NCBI GenBank assembly: GCA_013286765.1
Contig: JABDFB010000041.1
Span: 1-19,141, forward strand
Direction: 5' to 3'
Source of the DNA: Deltaproteobacteria bacterium
Lineage (GTDB): Bacteria; Bdellovibrionota; UBA1018
Length of the DNA: 19,141 nt
Shown here: piece by piece, positions 6,636-14,500 of the stretch
Numbering within the stretch: the first letter of the stretch is position 1
How the letters are laid out: each line of letters begins with the position of its first letter
Position numbers and translations under genes: made by a program
Notes under the pieces: model-generated
What the model was told of the DNA's origin: nothing
Database searches by the model: none
What the model saw: the letters and a program-made list of their open reading frames with translations, nothing else

Positions 6636-8270
6636 CTAGTTAAGATATGAATAAGCGGACAGTGTTAAAAATTCTGCAAACTCTGCGCCGGTGCTTACAT
6701 CAAGCAAAATTTGGCGAGCAGCTTCAAACTGTCCCGACTGAAAGCGATCCGATCCTACCGTTTTTTTGATTGCATCCACTTCGTGATCGAAAATCTTGGT
6801 AAACTTCTCTTTAGAAATTCGTCCATGCCGTATCCATTGCCAGATCTGTGAGCGCGAAATCTCTGCAGTCGCAGCGTCTTCCATTAAATGGTACAGTGGA
6901 ACACATCCAGTCCCTCTTAGCCATGATTCGAGATACAGAAGTGCGACGTTGATATTAGTTTGTAGCCCTCTTTCCGTAATTTCGCCGGACGGAACTTTCA
7001 ACAAGTCCTCTGCGCTTACCTGAACCTCTTCGTGCCGCTGAAAAATTTGATTCGGACCTTTCATAGTTTCATTAAACACTTCCATTGCGATAGGAACCAA
7101 TCCAGGATGCGCGACCCATGTTCCATCGTGCCCGAGTCTCACTTCACGAAGCTTATCAGCTCGAACTTTTTCCATCGCTTCTTGGTTGACCTTGGGATCG
7201 CTCTTGATTGGAATCTGCGCCGCCATCCCACCCATGGCGTGGATTCCACGTCGATGACAAGTCTTCACCAGAAGCTGGCAGTATGAGTTAAGAAAGTGCG
7301 TATTCATGGTTACTTGCGCTCGATCCGGCAAGACGAAAGCGGGATCATTCCGAAATTTCTTTATGAAACTAAAAATATAATCCCATCGGCCACAATTTAG
7401 GCCAGCCGAGTAGTCTTTCAGTTCATATAAAATTTCATCCATCTCAAACGCCGCTAAAATCGTCTCGATCAGTACAGTCGCTCGGATCGTCCCGTGCGGA
7501 ATTCCTATTTCTTTTTCAGCAAATTCGAAGACATCCTTCCAAAGACGGGCTTCTAAATGGCTTTCCATTTTCGGTAAATAAAAATATGGCCCTGTCTTGC
7601 GCGCCAAAAGCTCTTTTGCGTTGTGGAAGAAATACAGGCCAAAGTCAAAAAGCGATCCTGAAACGGGCTTTCCGTCGACCAGTATATGCTTTTCGACTAG
7701 GTGCCATCCTCTCGGCCTGACGAAAAGCGCAGCCGTTTTTTCTTGAAGCGTGTAGATTTTTCCTTCTGGGCCGTCGAACCGAATCGACCGACGAATCGCA
7801 TCGGCGAGATTCTTTTGGCCATCCATAGTCCCTACCCAAGTCGGCGAATGCGAGTCCTCAAAATCCGCCATAAAAACTTTTGCGCTGGAATTCAGGGCAT
7901 TAATAATCATCTTTCGATCTACAGGTCCGGTAATCTCGACCCGACGATCTGACACGTCATTTGGAATTGGCGCTACGGTCCACTCAGATTCTCTTATCTC
8001 GCGCGTCTCCGGCAAAAAACCCGGCCGCCATCCAGAATCTATCTTCGCCTGAACTTCCGTTCTTGCTTTGAGCAATGCCTCTCGTCTTGAATTAAAATGG
8101 CGCTGCAGCTTTGCGACAAAAGCGAGAGCATGTGGAGTTAAAAACTGCTGGTGCTCCGGTTTTATTTCCGCAAGGATTTTAATATTTTCGTTGGTAGAAT
8201 CTTTCCCACTTTGATCCTGTGATTGGCAAACGGATACCGATGGCGATTGTAGATCGCGATGTACAGTCAT
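6636..8270 (-). CDS. aceB: Malate synthase A (AceB)
   Basis: Malate synthase condenses glyoxylate with acetyl-CoA to malate. The 544-residue length fits the A isoform. Visible motifs are [15 protein letters not shown] (131-145), [16 protein letters not shown] (207-222), [17 protein letters not shown] (228-244), [11 protein letters not shown] (260-270) with the catalytic arginine, [12 protein letters not shown] (343-354), and [11 protein letters not shown] (463-473) with the likely catalytic aspartate 465. In the family signature, K-D-H-x2-G-L-N-x-G-x-W-D-Y, the histidine is replaced by tyrosine here ([16 protein letters not shown]). The first 30 residues are Ser/Gln-rich and probably disordered. 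GGGGAG 7 nt before the ATG supports the start. It is the first gene of the aceB-aceA operon; the promoter should lie in the 89-bp gap shared with the divergent racemase-like gene. Confidence 0.97.
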   Translation of the reverse strand: MTVHRDLQSPSVSVCQSQDQSGKDSTNENIKILAEIKPEHQQFLTPHALAFVAKLQRHFNSRREALLKARTEVQAKIDSGWRPGFLPETREIRESEWTVAPIPNDVSDRRVEITGPVDRKMIINALNSSAKVFMADFEDSHSPTWVGTMDGQKNLADAIRRSIRFDGPEGKIYTLQEKTAALFVRPRGWHLVEKHILVDGKPVSGSLFDFGLYFFHNAKELLARKTGPYFYLPKMESHLEARLWKDVFEFAEKEIGIPHGTIRATVLIETILAAFEMDEILYELKDYSAGLNCGRWDYIFSFIKKFRNDPAFVLPDRAQVTMNTHFLNSYCQLLVKTCHRRGIHAMGGMAAQIPIKSDPKVNQEAMEKVRADKLREVRLGHDGTWVAHPGLVPIAMEVFNETMKGPNQIFQRHEEVQVSAEDLLKVPSGEITERGLQTNINVALLYLESWLRGTGCVPLYHLMEDAATAEISRSQIWQWIRHGRISKEKFTKIFDHEVDAIKKTVGSDRFQSGQFEAARQILLDVSTGAEFAEFLTLSAYSYLN

Positions 8271-8334
8271 GAATGTTCTCCCCTGTCGGCTGATATATAA
8301 CAGATTGTTTCTTCCTACAAGATCCGATAAAAAA

Positions 8335-8355
8335 GGAAATCATATAAGGATTTCC
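8335..8355 (+). promoter_or_regulatory. Inverted repeat covering the SD of the racemase-like gene
   Basis: GGAAATC (8335-8341) and GATTTCC (8349-8355) are perfect inverted repeats with a 7-nt loop. The likely SD, AAGGA (8346-8350), lies in the loop and the start of the right arm, and the ATG follows 4 nt after the hairpin. Folding could limit ribosome access, or the dyad could be a protein-binding site in the 89-bp divergent promoter region with aceB. There is no direct evidence for either. Confidence 0.35.
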
Positions 8356-8359
8356 GTCT

Positions 8360-9184
8360 ATGAGCAGTTCAAAAGTACTTGGTATACTTGGAGGGCTCGG
8401 CCCTCTCGCATCAGCCCAATTTTTAATGAATATTTATAAGAATTCTTCGAGCACTGCTGTATCTGTGGAAAGATCTGAGCAGCACTTACCTCGGGTTATT
8501 ATGATTTCTGATCCTAGTTTTCCGGACAGAACGGAAACTCTGCTCCTTGGAAATCCCACGGAGTTGGTCCGGCTCACAGAAGCCGCACTATGCTCGCTCG
8601 AACAAATGGGCGCAACTGAGACGCTTATTTGTTGCCTCACCCTACATGCTATTGTTCCACTTCTTTCTGCCCGCTTACGTGAAAAACTTATTTTGTTACC
8701 TGATCTTGCCCTAGAGGAGGTTGTCCGCAATCAAAAACCGGTTCTCATGCTTAGCTCGATTGGTGCCCGTCGATTAAAAATATTTCAAAACTCAACGCTC
8801 TGGAACGATGCAGAAGAATTTGTAATTTTTCCCAATACAGCCGAACAAGAAAGAATTCATAAAACGATATACCAGCTCAAACTCAGCGCTAATCTAGAAA
8901 GAGATACGCTGAGCGCTTATCGACTTTTTGAGTCCCTGGCAATCAAATACAACGTTGACCATTTGATTTGCGGATGCACGGAGTTCCATCTGGTATCATC
9001 TATATTTTCTGGTGTATTTTCAGGCGAATTTTCGCAGGAATTTTCAGACAGCCCTTCATCCTTCCATAATAAGAAGATAATTTTTATTGATCCTCTTCAG
9101 TTGGCAAGCAAAGGGCTACAAAGAAGTTCTTATCCGGTTCCGAAAAACCACAGCAAAAGTATATCGGCCTCGACATACGCTTAG
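8360..9184 (+). CDS. Aspartate/glutamate racemase family protein, diverged
   Basis: The 274-residue protein starts with KVLGILGGLGPLAS (5-18), the standard entry of the two-domain Asp/Glu racemase superfamily, which inverts the alpha carbon of an amino acid using two cysteines without a cofactor. The second cysteine motif is intact: ICGCTEFH (203-210) with C206. The first is altered: the usual C-N-T-A-H reads C-L-T-L-H (92-96), so the catalytic cysteine remains but the substrate-contacting Asn is Leu. Residues 216-231 carry a tetrapeptide repeat (FSGV, FSGE, FSQE, FSDS) inserted shortly after the active site. The 40-residue tail is Lys/Ser-rich. These changes suggest altered substrate or lost activity. 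The gene is divergent from aceB and has its own terminator. Family assignment is good; the reaction is unknown. Confidence 0.82.
   Translation: MSSSKVLGILGGLGPLASAQFLMNIYKNSSSTAVSVERSEQHLPRVIMISDPSFPDRTETLLLGNPTELVRLTEAALCSLEQMGATETLICCLTLHAIVPLLSARLREKLILLPDLALEEVVRNQKPVLMLSSIGARRLKIFQNSTLWNDAEEFVIFPNTAEQERIHKTIYQLKLSANLERDTLSAYRLFESLAIKYNVDHLICGCTEFHLVSSIFSGVFSGEFSQEFSDSPSSFHNKKIIFIDPLQLASKGLQRSSYPVPKNHSKSISASTYA
9005..9052 (+). repeat. Four imperfect 12-nt tandem repeats inside the racemase-like gene
   Basis: Four 12-nt units start at 9005, 9017, 9029 and 9041, each opening TTTTC. They are in frame and encode F-S-G-V, F-S-G-E, F-S-Q-E and F-S-D-S. The array follows the catalytic GCTE motif by a few residues. 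Slippage could change copy number without breaking the frame. Confidence 0.8.
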
Positions 9185-9211
9185 TCTGATATTTTTTTAT
9201 CAGATTTTGTT
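9185..9211 (+). terminator. Intrinsic terminator of the racemase-like gene
   Basis: TCTGATA (9185-9191) and TATCAGA (9198-9204) form a perfect 7-bp stem with a T-rich 6-nt loop, followed by TTTTGTTT. It overlaps the end of the gene by position only (the stop is at 9182-9184) and separates it from the convergent HIT gene. Confidence 0.75.
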
Positions 9212-9233
9212 TATAATAAAGATCAAATCCCCT

Positions 9234-9653
9234 TCACCTCAACGACTTCTTTATTGCTTCAGCCATTTCGCTACCCTGCTCCTGCGAGAGTGACCCGGCG
9301 GGCCAACCAACGCCCAGACCTTCTTTGTGATTGGGTTTAGGGATGATATGGAAGTGGACATGGAAAACGGCTTGATGAGCGCCCGGGCCGTTATTTTGTA
9401 GGACATTATATTCTTTGGCACCGGTAGCCGTCAGCACAGCGCGACAGAGGCGCGGAAGCACACGGCCAATAGCTGCTGAGGCGTCGTCTGAGAGTTCGTC
9501 TAAAGTGCGGGCGGGCTCTTTGGGGACTACCAACGTATGGCCACGACTGAGGGGTTGTATGTCTAGAAAGGCAAAAACGCGTTCGTCCTCGTAAATTTTA
9601 TGACAAGGGATCTCACCATCGATTATCTTCTGGAAAATGGTCTTGGTTGCCAT
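9234..9653 (-). CDS. HIT-family nucleotide hydrolase (Hint-like)
   Basis: The 139-residue protein has the histidine-triad motif HVHFH (98-102) preceded by QNNGPGAHQAV (86-96), the nucleotide-binding stretch of the HIT superfamily. The start TIFQKIIDGEIPCHKIYED and FLDIQPLSRGHTLVVPK are characteristic of the bacterial Hint/YcfF-like branch. These enzymes hydrolyse nucleoside phosphoramidates or AMP-lysine-type adducts. ATG at 9653 is chosen because AAAGGAG (complement 9661-9667) lies 7 nt upstream; an alternative TTG at 9659 would sit too close to that SD. The gene is divergent from the hydroxy-acid oxidase over only 55 bp. C16 takes the place often held by a zinc ligand cysteine, but no second cysteine pair is visible. 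Confidence 0.93.
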   Translation of the reverse strand: MATKTIFQKIIDGEIPCHKIYEDERVFAFLDIQPLSRGHTLVVPKEPARTLDELSDDASAAIGRVLPRLCRAVLTATGAKEYNVLQNNGPGAHQAVFHVHFHIIPKPNHKEGLGVGWPAGSLSQEQGSEMAEAIKKSLR

Positions 9654-9708
9654 AATCAAGCTCCTTTTGGAATGGGTAAGTCAGTCATTAAATAAGGAGA
9701 AATACGCT

Positions 9709-10827
9709 ATGAAAAACTGGATTGCAAGATACGAACAAGAAGCTAAACGAATTCTTAATCCGCAAGCGTTTGACTATATTGCGGGGGGTGCGGGAGACGA
9801 GTCGGGCCTGGCGCGGAATGTTTCGGAACTGCAGTCCATTCGACTGCTGAATCGCGTACTTCGTGGCAACGAGGTGGCGAAGACGGAAATCACTTTGCTG
9901 GGGCGGAGTCACGCTACACCGATTTTTATTGCGCCGACGGCGTATCATTTTTTAGTGCACAAGGACAGTGAAGTCGAGATGGCTCGTGCCGCGAAAGCAC
10001 TAGACACGATTATGGTTTTAAGCACACTTTCTTCGCAAGACATGGAAACAGTTCAGAGCAGTACGGGCGCAGATCTGTGGTTTCAACTCTATTTTTTTCG
10101 GGATAGAGGCTTAACACAAGCGGTTGTGGAACGCGCGGCTTCGGCACATTTTCAAGCGATCGTCCTGACGGTGGACACACCGGTGACGGGGATTCGGTAT
10201 CGCGATCGGATGAATGATTTTAAATTTCCTGCCAATTATATTCCGGCAAATATTCTGCCGACTCGGCCACCGCATTTTACACAGTCCGGCTTCAAAACAC
10301 CATCAGGACAGGGTCTACGACAATATTTTGTAGATAATATAAAACGCTCGCTGTCCTGGAAGGATGTGGAATGGCTACAATCAATTACGAAACTGCCAAT
10401 TATTCTAAAAGGAATATTAAATCCAGAGGATGCTAAAATAGCAGCTCAGCAAAAAATTCCGGCGATCGTTGTTTCAAACCATGGTGGACGTCAACTCGAC
10501 GCATTTGCCACAGCGGCAGAAGCACTACCACGCATTCGCGATGCTGTCGGTTCGAGTGTTGAGATTCTCGCTGACGGTGGCATCCGCTCTGGGAGCGATG
10601 TGATTCGGTATCTCTGCCTTGGCGCAAACGCCGTTTTAGTTGGCAGACCTGCTGTCTGGGCTCTGGCCGTCGATGGTGCTGCCGGTGTACAAAAGATCTT
10701 TTTGGAATTGAGAGAGGAATTAGAAACGGGAATGACCATTCTCGGTGCGGGGCGAGTAGCAGATTTAAATCGCGAATGGATTTATCGCGCCGCAGCTCAG
10801 CCCAGGGCCTCGGGTGACAACCGATGA
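9709..10827 (+). CDS. FMN-dependent alpha-hydroxy-acid oxidase/dehydrogenase
   Basis: This 372-residue TIM-barrel enzyme oxidises an (S)-2-hydroxy acid such as lactate or glycolate to the 2-oxo acid with FMN. It starts FDYIAGGAGDE (21-31; Y23 is the substrate-binding Tyr). Further sites are APTAYHFL (75-82), QLYFFRDR (126-133), TVDTPVTGIRYRD (154-166), LKGI with K234, SNHGGRQLD (256-264) with catalytic H258 and substrate-binding R261, ADGGIRSGSDV (288-298) and GRP (312-314) for FMN phosphate. The Trp that in glycolate oxidases lines the pocket (LSSWATS) is replaced by Leu (LSTLSSQ), so the substrate may differ. ATG at 9709 is chosen because AAGGAGA (9694-9700) precedes it; a reading from 9637 would run through the opposing HIT gene. 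It overlaps the next gene by ATGA, so they are probably co-translated. Confidence 0.93.
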   Translation: MKNWIARYEQEAKRILNPQAFDYIAGGAGDESGLARNVSELQSIRLLNRVLRGNEVAKTEITLLGRSHATPIFIAPTAYHFLVHKDSEVEMARAAKALDTIMVLSTLSSQDMETVQSSTGADLWFQLYFFRDRGLTQAVVERAASAHFQAIVLTVDTPVTGIRYRDRMNDFKFPANYIPANILPTRPPHFTQSGFKTPSGQGLRQYFVDNIKRSLSWKDVEWLQSITKLPIILKGILNPEDAKIAAQQKIPAIVVSNHGGRQLDAFATAAEALPRIRDAVGSSVEILADGGIRSGSDVIRYLCLGANAVLVGRPAVWALAVDGAAGVQKIFLELREELETGMTILGAGRVADLNREWIYRAAAQPRASGDNR

Positions 10828-11579
10828 GAATCCATTTTTCGCAGGATGAACTTAAATCGATTTCAATCCGACACTCTGAGAGACCAAAGCCTCCCGAAGA
10901 CTATTTCAAAGAAAGAGACACCTATTGGGAACAGCAGACCCTTAAAGCCCAGCAAACCAACAGAAAACTCTGGAATGGAGAAGTTTACACGCTCGAGAAA
11001 ATTCATTTTGCCCACCCGCTAACCCCTACCCTCCATTTGAGCACATGCGAGTATAAAGATATTTTATATACACGGGACCATGGCTTGGAACGCATCTGCG
11101 ACTTGGTTGATCCTATCCTCGTTCCACGATTTATTACTGTATGCTGTATTCCCATTACCTTGGATCGACGCTTTGTCTTTGGCATTCGTAGTCGCAGCAC
11201 CATGGTTCAGGAAGGAAGCATCGGTCTCATTGGCGGAACCGTAAATAGAGATGAAATGCTGGTAAACAGCTTGGACGACTTCACACAATTCATGATTCAG
11301 GAGATTCAGGAAGAAACCGCGATCCCCAGCTCTATGTCTACGCACAAAAACCTCGAACTATTCTCCCTGAATTTTTATCGCAACAAATATGAGTTCCTAT
11401 ACCGCCTCCCACTTCCTATCACCAGTGATCAGATCAGTAGCATGCACAAAGACGGCGAATTTTCGCACCTACGTGCCTTAAATGCGACCGAGGCGCGAAC
11501 TGTTGCGGAACGCCAGTTGGATGCGTTTCAGAATTGTCTAAGCTATCTGAGCTTTTTGGATTGCTTGGAAGCGGGATAG
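10824..11579 (+). CDS. Nudix-hydrolase-like protein with a divergent Nudix box
   Basis: In this 251-residue protein the central part resembles a Nudix fold: ITLDRRFVFGIRS (111-123), a glycine pair and a loop to an acidic helix. G138 followed by E144 fits G-x5-E. QEIQEETAI (159-167) stands for R-E-U-x-E-E-x-G-U, with Gln for Arg and Ala for Gly, and the spacing between the two halves is longer than the canonical seven residues. The metal-binding glutamates E160, E163 and E164 are present, so a divergent pyrophosphohydrolase is possible. The 100-residue N-terminal part is not recognised. The gene overlaps the hydroxy-acid oxidase by 4 nt (ATGA) and is probably translated by coupling. Its stop lies 6 nt from the stop of the convergent giant gene. 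A non-hydrolase Nudix-fold protein remains possible. Confidence 0.6.
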   Translation: MRIHFSQDELKSISIRHSERPKPPEDYFKERDTYWEQQTLKAQQTNRKLWNGEVYTLEKIHFAHPLTPTLHLSTCEYKDILYTRDHGLERICDLVDPILVPRFITVCCIPITLDRRFVFGIRSRSTMVQEGSIGLIGGTVNRDEMLVNSLDDFTQFMIQEIQEETAIPSSMSTHKNLELFSLNFYRNKYEFLYRLPLPITSDQISSMHKDGEFSHLRALNATEARTVAERQLDAFQNCLSYLSFLDCLEAG

Positions 11580-11585
11580 AAAGAA

Positions 11586-14500
11586 TTACTGGTTCTTCTT
11601 AATCCCCTCCACCACAGGAACGAACTCCAGTCCGGTATTCTCATCTCGAATCCTGGGTTTGCCTTCGCCAGTCCGCCAATAGGTCAGGTTGCCGTCGAAA
11701 GTATTTCCACTATCTTGCGTAACTTCATACAAAATGCGTGTGGCATCTGTACTATCATGCGGTATGCCAATTTGATCTTTGCTAATGGGCAGTTCCGGAC
11801 AAAATGGGGCCCTATTCACTTGGCCGTAGGAGGGCTGGTTCCATTGGTGAACGTTGCCCCATTCGACTCGCGATTGTTCTTTGAGGCCGCAGTTGTCGCG
11901 ATAAATTCTTCTTGTTGTGGTGGTAGAACCGTTTTTTGGATCCGGCAGAGTAGTATTTTTCCACACGCCTTGGATAAGACGCCAACAATTTTTTGTATCC
12001 GGAGAGTCCCAGTCTCCAACATTAAACATGTCGTTCTTATTGGGGAGACACGTCGCCTGAGTGAAGTATTGCCTGAAGTTTGTTTCATTCATATCAAACG
12101 TATTCAAATTCGCAGCAGCGAGTGGAAAATTACCTAATGCCTGAATAATAACGCCCGTTCCTGCAATAATTCCTCCATTGACCTGAGATATGTAATAACT
12201 AATCTGTTTACCGGACTGAACTAAGGTAGCTAATGCATTGACCTGTTGCCTAGTAACGTTCTGGGGAGTCACTTTATAGAAACTTAGCAGTGAAAAGATC
12301 TCACTCGACCAATTTGGCGGGATAGTAGGAACTACCTGTAAGAGTTGGGTATAGGCAGTACCGGGATCTGTAGCGGCGGCAGCAGTCGGAATCTGAGTTC
12401 CAATGGGAAGACCTGGAGAACCTGGACGGGGATGAACACCACCACTTTCGCCTGCAGGAATAGTAGACGAAATATCTCTACTCTCTTCGCCTTCTGCAGC
12501 AGCAGCGGACGAGGCGGTTGCATCAGTATTTAAGTCCGTATTGAGACCACTGAGATCGGGATCGTTTGTCGGGTTAGCTGCTGGTCCTTGAGCGGTTTGC
12601 GCCTGACCAGAAGGCGGGGTGCTTGATGAACCGCTCGCAGCGGCGGAAGATGCTGTACTTACCGACATTGTGGAAATAAGTCCCTTCATAATGACGGGGG
12701 TAACTATGTTCCGAATAGCCTCGACGCGAGCCGCGCGTGAGGATTGAGCCAGATTTTGGAGGTCTTGATAGGTAAAATATTGCGGCACATTTTTCGCGGA
12801 CGAGTTAGCAGCACTGGGACTAGCACTAGCAGCTCCGCTGGCACTCGTGGTTGAATTTGCAGACCTGGATCCACTACCTGATCCAATATCCGTTAACGGC
12901 GTCGTAGTTGGAGCCGCAGCTTGGGTTGAGTTGCTTGAACTGGTGCTATTCGTGCGACTTCCCGAACCGCCAGTTTTGGGAGGTCCCGAAGATGGGACTC
13001 TCAACGTCTCGATAAACGCGTCCCTATACATACTAGCCATGATTTCTGTCTGAATTCCGGCTTCTAGATTTCCCAAAGCTTGGCCCAGAATACCACCTCC
13101 AGCGATCAAACCACCTGCTCCTTGAAGTATTGCAAAATTGATTTGAAGGGCTGAGTTTTCGGCGGGACTGAGAAAGGTCACCATAGGCAATGTGATCGTA
13201 GTGGCAGTAACGTCGTAGTCCGCAAACATGCGATAAATTCTTTTGCTTAATGAGGGAGCGAAGGTCATGGCCTGCAAATACCAACGACAGAAAAAATCGG
13301 CGGGAGTCCACAATGGTGAATCAATCGGATTGATGGGTCCAACACAACCAACCGCTGGCAGCGGAAGTGGAATCGACGAATCTGGCGCCCCATAGTAAGC
13401 AGAATTTTTTGGATACGGGACATACCCAGTGGGACCGACTTCGATAGTAAGTCGATCATCAGAACTAGGGTTAGAACCGGGGGGTCCTGGATTTACACCC
13501 GGATCAGGGGGTCTTGCTGGACCATCGGGGATTGGACCGGGAGCTACCGGATTTGGTGGAACGGCGCTCGGGCCCAGACCGGAGTCCGGATTCAGCGCTG
13601 GCCCGCCACCCGGATTTGCTGGAGCTGGCGCTGCTGAATTTGGGGGCGGCGGTCCATTTGGTGTGGTGGGTCCCGAGGGCCCTGGGGGCCTCGTCCCAGG
13701 CGAAGATGGTGGTAACGGTTGTGTTGGCGGCGGTGGGGCAGCAGCTGTGCTCAAGACTGAATAGGATGGATAGGCACTAGTCGGACTTGCACTCGAGATG
13801 AAATTTGTGTTCGCAACGGAGCTTTCACCAAGGTTGGACTCTGAAGCGAAATTCATGCTCTCAACTGTGGCGGTACTATCTCCGTACTGCTGATTTGCTG
13901 CTTGAACGTTCTGCGAAGTAATGGAGCTCGATAATTGCTGATTGGGAACAATACTATCAAAGACTTTTCCGAGCGTACTTTGAATGAGGGTAGGCATGGG
14001 TGAATAGAGATCACCTACCGTCATGAAGTTCGCCAAACTGCTGAACATTCCAGTCCCCAACTGTTCCGTATAAAAGAGCATGAGTTGTTGGGCCTGATCA
14101 ATAGTCGTAATGGAGACGGATGGAATTGGCTCAAGTGAGGGCAGATCAAAAGCTGCGTCAGGTTCTGCAGTGGGAGTGGATGTAGTGTTTTGATTCGCGG
14201 CAGTTGGTAAAGACGACGGATTAGGTAAATTGGACGGCACAGTGGTTGACGAAGGGGTAGATGAGCTGGGTGGCACAGTAGTTGAAGAACTAGACGATTC
14301 TGTCTGTGGCGATGCCGTTACTGTCGGTTCCGGAATGAGGTACTCCGGCAGGCTAAAAGGCAGTCCCGGAATTTGCACGTCGTACGAACTCGTTTCCGAA
14401 GTTGGAAGCGATAGAGTTTGCTGCGCTAGTGATTCTGGTGACTGCGACAAGATCGAAGGTAGCCGGGGTAAGACTTGACCTTGAATTTGAATTTGATTTT

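Noticed and set aside
9637..9708. A 24-residue N-terminal extension of the hydroxy-acid oxidase
   Set aside because: It would run through the opposing HIT gene and its SD, while AAGGAGA directly precedes the ATG at 9709.
13429..13764. A Gly-rich plus-strand ORF of 111 codons
   Set aside because: It is the complement of the Pro-rich rod of the giant secreted protein, where Pro codons read as Gly.
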